Positions 42,845 through 52,817 of a stretch of 64,000 bases of DNA are shown here, piece after piece. The translations under genes were made by a program, and so were the position numbers. How positions within the stretch are numbered: the stretch's first letter is position 1; each line of letters starts with the position of its first letter. The stretch is from Clostridiales bacterium (GTDB lineage Bacteria; Bacillota; Clostridia; Christensenellales; Borkfalkiaceae), in assembly GCA_015055945.1 (NCBI GenBank), contig SVHH01000003.1:62001-126000 (forward strand). Reading direction: 5' to 3'. A model generated the notes under the pieces. It worked only from the letters and a program-made list of their open reading frames with translations. It was not told the origin of the DNA and searched no databases.

Positions 42845-42873
42845 ATCTTACTCTAAAAATCGTTATTTGTCAA
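42845..42873 (-). promoter_or_regulatory. Sigma-A promoter of the miaB-mutSL-miaA-ynbB operon
   Basis: On the minus strand TTGACA (42873-42868), a 17-bp spacer and TAAGAT (42850-42845). The ATG starts 8 nt further on, so the mRNA would start at or beside AUG. Confidence 0.75.
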
Positions 42874-42892
42874 TTTATATGCGACAAAATTA

Positions 42893-42922
42893 GCATAATA
42901 ATCTTTAAACTTTTACATACTA
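42893..42922 (+). promoter_or_regulatory. Forespore-type (SigG/SigF) promoter of the class A PBP gene
   Basis: GCATA (42893-42897), an 18-bp spacer and CATACTA (42916-42922) match the SigG consensus GNATA / CATNNTA in full. The ATG lies 7 nt after the -10, and no ribosome site is visible. Confidence 0.65.
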
Positions 42923-42928
42923 AATTCG

Positions 42929-45112
42929 ATGAAAAAAACACTAAAAATAATATCCTTTATATTTTTATCATTTGCAATTTTATCAACTGCTTTGATCTTA
43001 ATATTAAACTCAACAACTTTTAACGTTAAACTTGATGAAAATAAACTTGTAAATTCTAATCGAACAATAGTTTTTTACGATAATAATGATAAAGTTTTTG
43101 CAGAACAATCTAAAGGTTTAAATATTACCACAATAGACAGCATTCCGTCACACACAATCAACGCCTTTATTGCTATTGAAGACAAACGTTTTTACAATCA
43201 CAACGGCGTTGATTATAAAGCGCTACTTAGAGCAACCTTTAACAACTTAAAAAGTGGCTCTATCAAAGAAGGTGCATCAACGATTACGCAACAACTTATA
43301 AAAAACACTCACCTAAGCAATGAGAAAACATTAAAAAGAAAAATTACTGAAATTAAACTCGCTAAACAACTTGAAAAAAAGTTTAGCAAAAATCAAATAC
43401 TTGAAACGTATCTTAACACAATTTATTTTGGTGATAATTGTTATGGAATTACTTCAGCCGCGATGCATTACTTTAATAAAACACCAAAAGAATTGGATAT
43501 AAATGAAAGCGCAACGCTTGCCGCAATCGTTAAAGCGCCAACTTATTACTCGCCTTTTAACGACTTAGATAAATCAATTAAACGAAAAAACTTAGTTTTA
43601 AGCGAAATGCTTAAGCAAAATTATATAACGAAAAACGAATTTGAAGAAAATATCAATAAGCCGTTAAATTTATCAAACTCTGCAACAAATGAATATGATT
43701 TTTTATATTTAACAAACAATGAAATTTCGCCTTATATTTCAAAAAACCCGTATAAATTTGGTTCACTTAATATTCATACGACACTAGATACTGATTTGCA
43801 AAGTTTACTAAAGGATATTCTTAATGATTATACAACGAATAAGCATGAAATGTCTGTAATAATCATGGATAAAAACGCTAGTATTTTAGCATACTTTTCA
43901 ACTTATGGAGATAATAAAAGACAAATTGGTTCAATAATTAAACCTATCGGTGTATACGCACCTGCAATTGAAGAAAATATTGTAAATTCTTGCACTATTT
44001 TATGTGACAAAAAGGAAGATTTTAACGGCTATTCTCCGTCAAATTATAATGACGTATATAGAAATAATATTTCCGTTAAAGATTCGCTTTGTTATAGTTC
44101 GAACATATGCGCGGTAAAACTATTAAACAGTTTAGGCGTAAAGAAAAGTACTGATTATTTAAATAAACTAGGAATAAACTTAAGTAACAACGACCAAAAT
44201 TTAGCATTGGCACTTGGCGCAACTGAAAAAGGCACAAAACTCTCTGATATTACCGCAGCATACTGCGCATTTATCAATAAAGGCTATTTTAGTAACCCAA
44301 AATGTACAAAAAATATAATTAAACAAACAAATAAAAGAGTTTTCGGTGAAGACACTGCCTACATTGTAAGCGATATGTTAAATGGTGCAGTAAAGTATGG
44401 AACAGCAAAAAAACTTTCTTTTACAAACGATAATTTATACGCAAAGACTGGTACTGTAGGTAATAAAAATGGTAATACAGACGCATATACAATATCTTTT
44501 AGTAAAAATTACGTTTTAGGCGTATGGTGTGGCGCAAAAGACGGCGAACTAATTCCTAACTCAATTTCTGGCGGTACTTTGCCTGCCAAAATTTCCGCTG
44601 ATATTTGGAATAAAATCGAAAAAGAAAAAGGTAAACAAAATTCAATAGATATGCCAAACAGCGTTAGCGAACTAAATATTGATAAAACTATTTATGAACA
44701 AGATAATAAGATAATTTTAAGCGATGACAACGCACCAAGTAGGTATAAATTAAAATATTTATTTAAGAATGATAACCTTCCAAAAGAACAATCTAGTAGG
44801 TTTACAAAACCTAAAATTAAATCATATGAAACATCAGTTATTGACAATGCAATTAAGTTAGAATTATGTGTGACAGAATTATGTGGTGCAAGGCTTTATA
44901 AGATAATTAGTGGAAAAAAAGAACTGATATTTGACACAAAAGACGGTAATATTTATATTGACAAGAAATTAAAACCAAACGATATAAATCAATATATAAT
45001 TATCCCCTATTATCAAACTGATAACAATATTTTTTACGGTAAAGAAGTTGTTTTGGAGAAAATAAAAACGCCGAACTTAGAGTTCGGCGATAATTGGTGG
45101 GATTACGATTAA
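42929..45112 (+). CDS. Class A penicillin-binding protein (PBP1a/PbpF-like)
   Basis: The 727-residue bifunctional peptidoglycan synthase has an N-terminal membrane helix (about 7-28). The GT51 glycosyltransferase has catalytic E84 (IEDKRFYNHNGVD) and EGASTITQQLIKN. The transpeptidase has S335-I-I-K338, S390-S-N392 and K506-T-G-T509. A C-terminal beta domain of about 170 residues follows. The promoter fits forespore sigma factors, as for Bacillus pbpF and pbpG, so this enzyme may build the germ-cell wall. The gene converges with thiI with a 4-nt overlap. Confidence 0.95.
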   Translation: MKKTLKIISFIFLSFAILSTALILILNSTTFNVKLDENKLVNSNRTIVFYDNNDKVFAEQSKGLNITTIDSIPSHTINAFIAIEDKRFYNHNGVDYKALLRATFNNLKSGSIKEGASTITQQLIKNTHLSNEKTLKRKITEIKLAKQLEKKFSKNQILETYLNTIYFGDNCYGITSAAMHYFNKTPKELDINESATLAAIVKAPTYYSPFNDLDKSIKRKNLVLSEMLKQNYITKNEFEENINKPLNLSNSATNEYDFLYLTNNEISPYISKNPYKFGSLNIHTTLDTDLQSLLKDILNDYTTNKHEMSVIIMDKNASILAYFSTYGDNKRQIGSIIKPIGVYAPAIEENIVNSCTILCDKKEDFNGYSPSNYNDVYRNNISVKDSLCYSSNICAVKLLNSLGVKKSTDYLNKLGINLSNNDQNLALALGATEKGTKLSDITAAYCAFINKGYFSNPKCTKNIIKQTNKRVFGEDTAYIVSDMLNGAVKYGTAKKLSFTNDNLYAKTGTVGNKNGNTDAYTISFSKNYVLGVWCGAKDGELIPNSISGGTLPAKISADIWNKIEKEKGKQNSIDMPNSVSELNIDKTIYEQDNKIILSDDNAPSRYKLKYLFKNDNLPKEQSSRFTKPKIKSYETSVIDNAIKLELCVTELCGARLYKIISGKKELIFDTKDGNIYIDKKLKPNDINQYIIIPYYQTDNNIFYGKEVVLEKIKTPNLEFGDNWWDYD

Positions 45113-46275
45113 AAAACGTATTTTTCTACTTTTTTAAATGCTTCATCTATCAGGCCTTCAATATCAAGTTTACTCTCTGCTCTAATTACCCTTTCTAAAT
45201 TAGGTTTAATTGCCGGGAACTTAGGTAAGAATACCGTGCAGCAATCTTCATAAGGCAAAATTGAAGTTTCATAAGTATCAATTTTTCTTGAAATTTCAAT
45301 AATATCAAGTTTGTCAAACGCGATAAGTGGTCTCAAAACTGGCATGGTTACAACTGAATTTGATGAAGTTATACTCTCAATGGTTTGGCTTGCAACTTGA
45401 CCTAAACTTTCACCAGTAATAATTGCTTGGTCACCTTGTTGCTTTGCAAGGCGTTCAGCAATTCTCATCATAAATCTACGCATAATCGTAATCATAAATT
45501 CTTCAGGACAATGCTTATGAATTGCTTCTTGAATATGCGTGAAAGAAACAACGAAAAGATTAATTCCTCCATTATATTCTCCAACTTTTTTAGTGAGTTC
45601 AATAACCTTTTCTTTTGCTGCTTCACCAGTGTATGGAAAACTATGGAAGTGAATACAATCAAGTTTCATACCGCGCTTGCAAGTCATATACCCTGCTACG
45701 GGGCTATCAATACCGCCTGAAATTAAAAGTAAGCCCTTGCCAGCAGAACCTACAGGCATGCCACTTAAGCAATGAACAACGTCTGTGTAAACAAAAGTTT
45801 TACCGTCTTCTCTGATATCAACATTAACTGTAAAATCGGGGTTCTTTACTTGTACTTTAATTTTTCCACCGTAAACGTCTAATAGTTTACCACCTAAAAT
45901 CATTGACGTTTCCATAGAACTTGGCGTAAATGTCTTGTCGGCTCTATTAGTAGCAACCTTAAACGTACCTTCTTTATCTTCACAAAGTAATTTTGCCGCC
46001 TCAAAAATATCGTCTAAATTACTATCAACTACGAGTGCTCGACTATAAGTATGAATACCTGCAATTTTTTGTAATTTATTGGTTATCAAATCGTAATCAT
46101 TTTCATCAAAATTTTCGATTAAATAACGACTGTGCATGGTTGTAAAGGTAAAATTTATACCCTTTAGTGAACGTTTAATGTTCTCTTTAAGCATTTTTTC
46201 AAAATAACCGCGATTTTTACCTTTAAGGTGAATTTCGCAATATCTTATAATTATAGCATTTTCCATATTAGCCAA
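45109..46275 (-). CDS. thiI: tRNA 4-thiouridine synthase ThiI
   Basis: ThiI adenylates U8 of tRNA and transfers sulfur to make 4-thiouridine. The 388-residue protein has an N-terminal ferredoxin-like and THUMP region (about 1-165) and the PP-loop S186-G-G-I-D-S-P. It lacks the C-terminal rhodanese domain of the E. coli enzyme, as in Firmicutes. The cysteine desulfurase directly upstream should give sulfur. The start used is TTG near AAAGGA; an ATG at 46266 is an alternative. Confidence 0.94.
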   Translation of the reverse strand: MANMENAIIIRYCEIHLKGKNRGYFEKMLKENIKRSLKGINFTFTTMHSRYLIENFDENDYDLITNKLQKIAGIHTYSRALVVDSNLDDIFEAAKLLCEDKEGTFKVATNRADKTFTPSSMETSMILGGKLLDVYGGKIKVQVKNPDFTVNVDIREDGKTFVYTDVVHCLSGMPVGSAGKGLLLISGGIDSPVAGYMTCKRGMKLDCIHFHSFPYTGEAAKEKVIELTKKVGEYNGGINLFVVSFTHIQEAIHKHCPEEFMITIMRRFMMRIAERLAKQQGDQAIITGESLGQVASQTIESITSSNSVVTMPVLRPLIAFDKLDIIEISRKIDTYETSILPYEDCCTVFLPKFPAIKPNLERVIRAESKLDIEGLIDEAFKKVEKYVF

Positions 46276-47389
46276 GTATTCCTTTAAGTTTTTTTACTGT
46301 ATTGTTTAAGATTTCAACGGCATTTTTTGCTTCATTAATAGAATTAAAAGTACTAAAACTAATTCTAATAACGCCGTCTAAAACATCATTTTTATAACCG
46401 CACGCTTCAATTACTCTACTAAACCTATTTTTAGATGAGCAAGCGGAACCATTACCTACTATTAATCCAAACTCTTCCATAGAGTGCATAACGACTTCAC
46501 CGCGAAGCCCAACTGCTGAAATGGTCAAAATATAAGGACTTGAATTTGGTGCTGAAATAATTTTGAAAAGGGCTCTATCAAGGTTTTCTTCAAAATAGGC
46601 CTTAATACTTTTTACATACTCATAATTATTTTGCAAATTGTCATATTTTTCAATCGCGGCAAATTCAAAAACTTTTATACCAAAAACGTTTTCAGTACCG
46701 CTTCTCAAACCGTTTTCTTGTCCACCGCCAAAGATGAGCGGCTTTATACTTAAGTTTTTGCGTTTTATAAGCGCACCAACGCCTTTTAAGGCGTTTATTT
46801 TATGTGCACTAATAGAATACAGGTCAATATCTTGACTTAATCTATAAGGAATTTTGCCAAACGCTTGAACGCCGTCCGAATGAAAAATTATATCTTTATT
46901 TATAGATTTAATCTTTTTAGCAATTTTGTTTATATCGTTTATAGCACCCGTTTCATTGCCAACGTGTGCAATAGAAACGAAATCTACACGACTATTTTTA
47001 ACATAATTATAAAGTTTTTCTTCATCGACTGTTCCATCGGGATTAAGGTCAATAAATTCAATTTGTAATCCCCTATTTTTAAGTTCTAAAAAACTTTGAT
47101 AAACTGCGGAATGCTCGCCTTTATCAGTTACGAATACGCCGCGCTGACGCGCGCAAAAAATTGCCATATTATCACTTTCAGAACCGCAAGAAGTAAAAAT
47201 TACTTCATGGTTTGAAGTTCCAAGGCATTTCAATATGGTTTCTTTCGCTGATTTAATCTCTCGCGCACAATTTAACCCGCCTGAATAAAGCGTAGACGGG
47301 TTGAAAAACTTTTCATTATTAAATTGTTGAGCCTTATCTAACGCGCTCCTTGACGGGCACGTAGTGGCTGCATTATCAAAATACATCAT
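46268..47389 (-). CDS. Cysteine desulfurase (NifS/IscS family) paired with ThiI
   Basis: The 373-residue PLP enzyme takes sulfur from cysteine. The PLP lysine is K197 (ISAHKINALKG), and the nucleophile is C317 in GSACSSKNRFS. The N-terminus MMYFDNAATT is typical. It overlaps thiI (8 nt) and the upstream gene (4 nt), an operon that in Firmicutes provides a dedicated sulfur donor for tRNA thiolation. No IscU or SufU gene is near, which supports a tRNA role. Confidence 0.93.
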   Translation of the reverse strand: MMYFDNAATTCPSRSALDKAQQFNNEKFFNPSTLYSGGLNCAREIKSAKETILKCLGTSNHEVIFTSCGSESDNMAIFCARQRGVFVTDKGEHSAVYQSFLELKNRGLQIEFIDLNPDGTVDEEKLYNYVKNSRVDFVSIAHVGNETGAINDINKIAKKIKSINKDIIFHSDGVQAFGKIPYRLSQDIDLYSISAHKINALKGVGALIKRKNLSIKPLIFGGGQENGLRSGTENVFGIKVFEFAAIEKYDNLQNNYEYVKSIKAYFEENLDRALFKIISAPNSSPYILTISAVGLRGEVVMHSMEEFGLIVGNGSACSSKNRFSRVIEACGYKNDVLDGVIRISFSTFNSINEAKNAVEILNNTVKKLKGILG

Positions 47390-47988
47390 AATTTTTTCTT
47401 CTTTAATTCGTTTAAATATTCATCGTCAAGTACTCTAGTTGAAGTATATTTTACAACGTTAACAATAAACCTTTCAGTAAGTTCCATTGTAAGAAGTTGC
47501 TTTTTACCTTCAGCATTTATAACGAAATAGTAAATCGACTTGCCTTCGCTTGCTTCGCTGTTTTCGGTAAGTACAGTTTTACTGATATTCATACTGTTAT
47601 ATCTTTCAAAAGTATCACCGCCAACCTTACCTATTCTTTCAATCTGGTTGGTTTCAAATTCTATAATGAACTTTCTTTTATATTGCTTAATTACTTGAGA
47701 AACTCTAATCGAACCAGAAATAAAAGTATAGTCGTGGTCAACACAAAAAGTGTTTTTCTTTTTACCAATCACAATACCTAAAATTAAGAACACAACCATA
47801 GGTACTATCATAATTATTAAACCAACGAATAAATTGTGGTCAAAATTATATGAAGTAAATACAATAAAAAAGGTTATAGGTACTAAAAGAAAAAATATCC
47901 AAGATATAATATCAAATAATTTAAATTTAGTTTTTTCTTTACTACCGTTTTGAACAACGGAAGTTTCTTCATAGAAAATTTCTTGCAT
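47386..47988 (-). CDS. Hypothetical membrane protein upstream of the cysteine desulfurase
   Basis: The 200-residue protein has two membrane helices (about 27-45 and 54-73) followed by a soluble beta-rich domain (about 80-200: FCVDHDYTFISGSIRVSQVIKQYKRKFIIEFETNQIERIG). The domain looks like a bacterial PH-like fold, by strand pattern only. It is the first gene of the thiI operon. I do not recognise the family, and no function is implied by context beyond cotranscription. Confidence 0.7.
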   Translation of the reverse strand: MQEIFYEETSVVQNGSKEKTKFKLFDIISWIFFLLVPITFFIVFTSYNFDHNLFVGLIIMIVPMVVFLILGIVIGKKKNTFCVDHDYTFISGSIRVSQVIKQYKRKFIIEFETNQIERIGKVGGDTFERYNSMNISKTVLTENSEASEGKSIYYFVINAEGKKQLLTMELTERFIVNVVKYTSTRVLDDEYLNELKKKKL

Positions 47989-48049
47989 TTATTTCTCCAA
48001 TCATCATATATGGTAATGACATTATATCACTAAAGATGTAAAAACACAA

Positions 48050-50413
48050 TTATTTTAACTTTAAAATTGTAACGCCATTTTCACCCTCACCGTAATTACC
48101 GCGTCTAAATTCAAGCACGTTTTTATCAGTTTTTAGGTAATTTCTTATTTCTTTCAATAAAATGCCTTCGCCAACTCCGTGTATAATTTTAAGTTCTTCA
48201 ATACCGTGCATAACACCTTGATCAATAAAATTTTTAACGTCTTCTAAAGCTTCTAAAGAAGTTTTACCAACAACGTTAATTTCCGACTTAGGAAGTCCAC
48301 CGCGAGTATTGTTAAATATTTTAACTTTTTCAGCCTTTACCTTTTCTTCTTCAGAATTGTAAAGGTCTTTAATTTTTACAACCGTTTTAAGCGAGCCGAC
48401 TAAAACTTCTGCTTCGCCCTTTTTCTCTTTAACACCAATAAGTTTAGCGTAAGTGCCAAGTGAATTTACGTAAACCCTATTACCTATCTTTAATTTATCA
48501 GCAGTAACTTTAATCATTTCGATAGGTCTATTGTCGTTTTCTACACTTAAATACTTGCTGTTTTGCAAGCGGTTTTTAAGCTCGCTTGCCCTAAACACTT
48601 CTCTGCTTTCTAATCCAACACGTTTTAATATCTTTTTTAACTCGTCAATAATTTCTTCGGCTTCGACAAGTTTATCCGCAACGATTTTTTTAGTTTCTTG
48701 CTTTGCGGTTGAATAAATTTTTTCACGCTCTTTTATTATTAAATCTTTTTCTAGCGTAATTTTATCAAGTTCTTTTTGCTTGTCAATTTTAATTTGTTCA
48801 AGCTCTTTTGATAATTCTTCAGATTTTCTTCTGCTTTCTTCCGCCTTTTTTAAAACGTTTTCAAAAGAAATTTTTGTGTCGCTAAGTTGGTCGAGCGCAT
48901 CAATAATTACGTCGTTATCTAGCCCTAAAGTTTTAGCAATATCTATCGCGTTAGAACTACCCGGAATACCGATATTTAGTTTATATAGCGGTTTTAACGA
49001 TTTTGCATCAAATTCCATCGATGCGTTTTCAATCTTTTTACTCTCAATTGCAAATTCTTTTAACTTAGAATAGTGTGTGGTTATAATACCAAAGCAATTT
49101 TTAGAAAGTAATTTTTTTATTATTGCCAGTGCTAAAGCGCTGCCTTCTTCGGGGTCAGTCCCCGCACCTATTTCATCAAGTAAAACTAAACTTTTTTCAT
49201 TAACATTGTTAATAATGTTGATTATATTTTTAATATGCGATGAAAAAGTTGATAAATTTTGCTCAATGCTTTGCTCATCACCTATATCACAATAAATATT
49301 AGAAAATACTGAAATTTCACTCTCGTCATCAGCAGGTATATAAAGCCCACTCATTGCCATAGCAGATAAAAGTCCAGTAAGTTTAAGCGTTACTGTTTTA
49401 CCACCCGTATTTGGTCCTGTAACAAGCAAAAAATTATATTCACCGCCTATGTTTAAGGAAACTGGAACAACGGCACCCTTATCGATTAATGGATGCCTAC
49501 CGCGCTTTATATCTATAATGCCGCTATCGTTTAAGACGGGTCTTGAGCACTTATTTTTAAACGAATATTCGGCGCGTGCAAAATAACCGTCCAGTTCTAT
49601 AATATTTTCAGCGTTATAGCGTAAAGCATCGGACATGTAAGATACTTTAGACGAAAGTTCTGCTAAAATTCTATTTATTTCTTCAATTTCATCAAAAAGT
49701 GCACGCTTTAAGTCATTATTTAGTTCCATAACGTGCTCGGGTTCAATAAACACAGTTGCGCCAGATGACGATTGGTCGTGAATAAATCCTTTAACGAAAC
49801 TACGGTATTCGCTTTTTACTGGAATAACGTATCTATCCTGACGCATAGTAACCACGTTATCTTGCAAATATTTGCCTAAATTTCCGCGCATATAAGAATT
49901 TAATTCTGCGCGAATTTTAGCGTTGATATTACTTATTGTTTTTCTAATAGAATAAAGCTTTGGCGATGCATTGTCGCTGATTTGATCTTCAGAAATAATT
50001 TTATCTGTAATTTCTTTTTCAAAGTCAGGGTTAATATAAAGCCTTGAAGTGATTTCCTTAATAAGCGTAAGCGTTGGGTCGTTTACGGTTTCAACTGACG
50101 AGCGAACGATACGCGCACTCTTTAAGTTTGACGCAACTCTTAATAGTTCTAAATTATTAAGATTGCCACCTATATCTACCCTATCCAACTGTTCGGAAAT
50201 ATCTTCAAAATAATAAATACCGCCGATGCTGTATTTATACAAATACTTAAATGCTTCGTCGGTATGATTTAATAAATTTTCAACTTCATTAAGCGCGATT
50301 AAAGGCACGAAAGATGATAAATTCTTCTTCGTGTTGTTAAGAACGGCAAATTTTGCAACGTCGTTCATAATTTTATCGTACTCTAATGCCTTTAACGTCT
50401 TAATTGATATCAT
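48050..50413 (-). CDS. mutS2: MutS2 / RqcU (ribosome-collision ATPase and endonuclease)
   Basis: The 787-residue MutS2 lacks the mismatch-binding domain. It has a clamp/core region, an ATPase with Walker A GPNTGGKTVTL and LDEIGAGTDPEEGSAL, a long coiled coil (about 515-620), a KOW-like domain (about 640-690) and a C-terminal Smr nuclease domain with IIHGVGEG. In Bacillus it splits collided ribosomes and feeds ribosome quality control. It overlaps pheT by one base. Confidence 0.95.
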   Translation of the reverse strand: MISIKTLKALEYDKIMNDVAKFAVLNNTKKNLSSFVPLIALNEVENLLNHTDEAFKYLYKYSIGGIYYFEDISEQLDRVDIGGNLNNLELLRVASNLKSARIVRSSVETVNDPTLTLIKEITSRLYINPDFEKEITDKIISEDQISDNASPKLYSIRKTISNINAKIRAELNSYMRGNLGKYLQDNVVTMRQDRYVIPVKSEYRSFVKGFIHDQSSSGATVFIEPEHVMELNNDLKRALFDEIEEINRILAELSSKVSYMSDALRYNAENIIELDGYFARAEYSFKNKCSRPVLNDSGIIDIKRGRHPLIDKGAVVPVSLNIGGEYNFLLVTGPNTGGKTVTLKLTGLLSAMAMSGLYIPADDESEISVFSNIYCDIGDEQSIEQNLSTFSSHIKNIINIINNVNEKSLVLLDEIGAGTDPEEGSALALAIIKKLLSKNCFGIITTHYSKLKEFAIESKKIENASMEFDAKSLKPLYKLNIGIPGSSNAIDIAKTLGLDNDVIIDALDQLSDTKISFENVLKKAEESRRKSEELSKELEQIKIDKQKELDKITLEKDLIIKEREKIYSTAKQETKKIVADKLVEAEEIIDELKKILKRVGLESREVFRASELKNRLQNSKYLSVENDNRPIEMIKVTADKLKIGNRVYVNSLGTYAKLIGVKEKKGEAEVLVGSLKTVVKIKDLYNSEEEKVKAEKVKIFNNTRGGLPKSEINVVGKTSLEALEDVKNFIDQGVMHGIEELKIIHGVGEGILLKEIRNYLKTDKNVLEFRRGNYGEGENGVTILKLK

Positions 50414-52815
50414 TATCTTAATTCTGCACCTAATTTTTCAACAAGCGCGTCCAAAATATTTTTCATAACCTTATCGATTTCTTCAACGTTAAGCGTTCTA
50501 TCGTAAGAAATGAAGATTAGGTTAAACGCCATACTCTTTTTACCTTCACCGATTTGTGTGCCTTGGTAAATATCAAAGAGTGAAACGCTGTCGAGATATT
50601 CCCCGCCCGCTTGTCTAATAACTTTAATTACGTCGCCACAAAGAACGTTATCATTTAACACAACAGCTAAGTCTCTCTCAATCATAGGATACTTAGAAAT
50701 TGCTTTGAAAACAATCTTATCGTTAAACGCGTTTACAAGGTTTTCATAGTAAATTTCACCGCCGTAAACTGCCTTGTCAACGTCAAGTTCGGTTATAATG
50801 TTCGGGTGAATTTGACCAAAGTAACCAACAACCTTCCCGTTAACGACGATATCCGCTGAACGAGTGGGATGCATGCAAGTCTTCTTTGCGGGAACGTACT
50901 CAACCTCTGCTCCAGCACAGAACGATGCGAGAATACCTTCAACAACACCTTTTAAGGTAAAGAAGTTTTCATTATCACCAAAGGTTACTAAAGATAAAAT
51001 TTGATTTTCTTTAGGTAATTTTTCAAGCGGTAAACTTTCGGGATTATAAACTTTTGCAAGTTCAAAAAGTTTACCTTCATAATTCTTTCTATTGATATTG
51101 TAGCACGCTGCACGTACTGCTGACGGAAGAAGTGAAGTTCTCATAACCGCTAAATCTTCGCCAAGCGGATTTAAGAGCTTAATAAATTTATGTTCTTTTG
51201 CAGCCTTATCAATACCAAATAAATCATATTCTTTTTCTGAAACGAAAGAATAGTTAATCATTTCGTTAAAACCGTAACCAACTAAAAGGTTTTTAAGTTG
51301 CTCATTTTTTCTTTGCGCATCAGTTAACCCGCCGTTAGTTATCGCTGAAGTTTTAAGTAAGGTCGGTTCGATGTGGTCGTAACCATATTCTCTAATGATT
51401 TCTTCTGCAATATCAGGATAACTTTCCATGTCTTCACGATAAAGCGGAACGGTAACGGTTAAATCATCTCCGCAAATTTCAACCTTAAAGAATAATCTTT
51501 CTAAAATATCTTTAATAGTTGCGGCGGGAACGTCAATACCGAGAACTGCATTTACCTTAGAAACGGTTGTTTGAATAACCTTTTCTTTGATTTCTTCGTT
51601 AACTAAATCGTACTCGTCGCATGCAATAGTGCCACAACCAAGTTCGCAAATCAAGTTAAGCGCACGCTTTAGACCGATTTCAACTGAATAAAAATCAACA
51701 CCCTTTTCATATCTTGAAGATGCATCGGTGCGTTGACCAAGCATTCTTGATGTTTTTCTCACGTTGTCTCTTGCAAATTTTGCTGATTCAAAAACAACTG
51801 CGGTAGTGGTGTTTTCAATTTCACTGTTTAAGCCACCCATAACGCCAGCAAGAGCAACGGGGTTAGTAGCATCGCAAATAACAAGATTTTCACTAGTTAA
51901 TTTGAATTCTTTTTCGTCAAGCGTAACGATACTTTCATCGTTTTCAGCACGTCTAATAATAATTTCGTTTCCACCTAATTGCGAAAGGTCGAAAGCGTGC
52001 ATCGGTTGACCGATTTCAAGAAGTACGTAGTTAGTAATATCCACTATATTGTTGATGGCACGAATACCCATTGATGCTAATCTTCTCTTAAGCCATCTAG
52101 GCGATTGTTCAATTTTAACGTCCTTAACTAAGTGCGCCATATATCTGGGGCACAAATCAAACGCCTTATCGGTAACTTTTATAGTGTTTTTAGTTGAAAG
52201 TTTTTCGTCTACGGTGTAAGTCAATGCGGGCATTTTTAAGGGTTTACCTAAAACTGCTGCAACTTCACGCGCTAAACCTAAAATTGATTGACAATCAGGG
52301 CGATTTGCGGTTACGTTTATGTCAAACATAACATCTTCTAATTCAAGCAATTCTTTAACTTCAATACCGAGCGGAAAATCTTTATCTAAAATTAAGATAC
52401 CATTAACTGAAGCTCCTTCATACCAGTCGTCGTTAATTCCTAATTCTTCCCCGCTACAAAACATTCCGTATGACGGAAGCCCGCGGAGTTCACCGTTATA
52501 GATTTTTTCGCCGTTTGCAAGGGTTGAATCATTTAGCGCAACTGGAACAATAGCGCCTTCGAAGATATTAGTAGCAGCGGTAATAATTTGGAACTTACCG
52601 TGCTCACCAGCATCGACTTGCGTAACAGAGAGTTTATCCGCATTAGGATGCTTTTCAATTTTTTCAATTTTACAAGTCACGATGCGATTAATATGTTTTG
52701 CAACGTAAACCATTTCTTCTACTTCAAAACCGCAGGAGAATAATTTTGCTTGCAATTCTTCTGCTGTACAATCTATATCTACGTATTCTTTTAACCAAGA
52801 AAGTGGTGCTTTCAT
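50413..52815 (-). CDS. pheT: Phenylalanyl-tRNA synthetase beta subunit
   Basis: The 800-residue subunit forms an alpha2-beta2 enzyme with PheS. Domains in order are the N-terminal half-motif (APLSWLKEYVDI), an OB tRNA-binding domain (about 38-150), B3/B4 with the editing site (about 210-390), B5 (about 400-470), the inactive synthetase core and the FDX-ACB anticodon domain (about 705-800). It follows pheS by 2 nt and is under the same T-box. Confidence 0.97.
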   Translation of the reverse strand: MKAPLSWLKEYVDIDCTAEELQAKLFSCGFEVEEMVYVAKHINRIVTCKIEKIEKHPNADKLSVTQVDAGEHGKFQIITAATNIFEGAIVPVALNDSTLANGEKIYNGELRGLPSYGMFCSGEELGINDDWYEGASVNGILILDKDFPLGIEVKELLELEDVMFDINVTANRPDCQSILGLAREVAAVLGKPLKMPALTYTVDEKLSTKNTIKVTDKAFDLCPRYMAHLVKDVKIEQSPRWLKRRLASMGIRAINNIVDITNYVLLEIGQPMHAFDLSQLGGNEIIIRRAENDESIVTLDEKEFKLTSENLVICDATNPVALAGVMGGLNSEIENTTTAVVFESAKFARDNVRKTSRMLGQRTDASSRYEKGVDFYSVEIGLKRALNLICELGCGTIACDEYDLVNEEIKEKVIQTTVSKVNAVLGIDVPAATIKDILERLFFKVEICGDDLTVTVPLYREDMESYPDIAEEIIREYGYDHIEPTLLKTSAITNGGLTDAQRKNEQLKNLLVGYGFNEMINYSFVSEKEYDLFGIDKAAKEHKFIKLLNPLGEDLAVMRTSLLPSAVRAACYNINRKNYEGKLFELAKVYNPESLPLEKLPKENQILSLVTFGDNENFFTLKGVVEGILASFCAGAEVEYVPAKKTCMHPTRSADIVVNGKVVGYFGQIHPNIITELDVDKAVYGGEIYYENLVNAFNDKIVFKAISKYPMIERDLAVVLNDNVLCGDVIKVIRQAGGEYLDSVSLFDIYQGTQIGEGKKSMAFNLIFISYDRTLNVEEIDKVMKNILDALVEKLGAELR

Positions 52816-52817
52816 AA

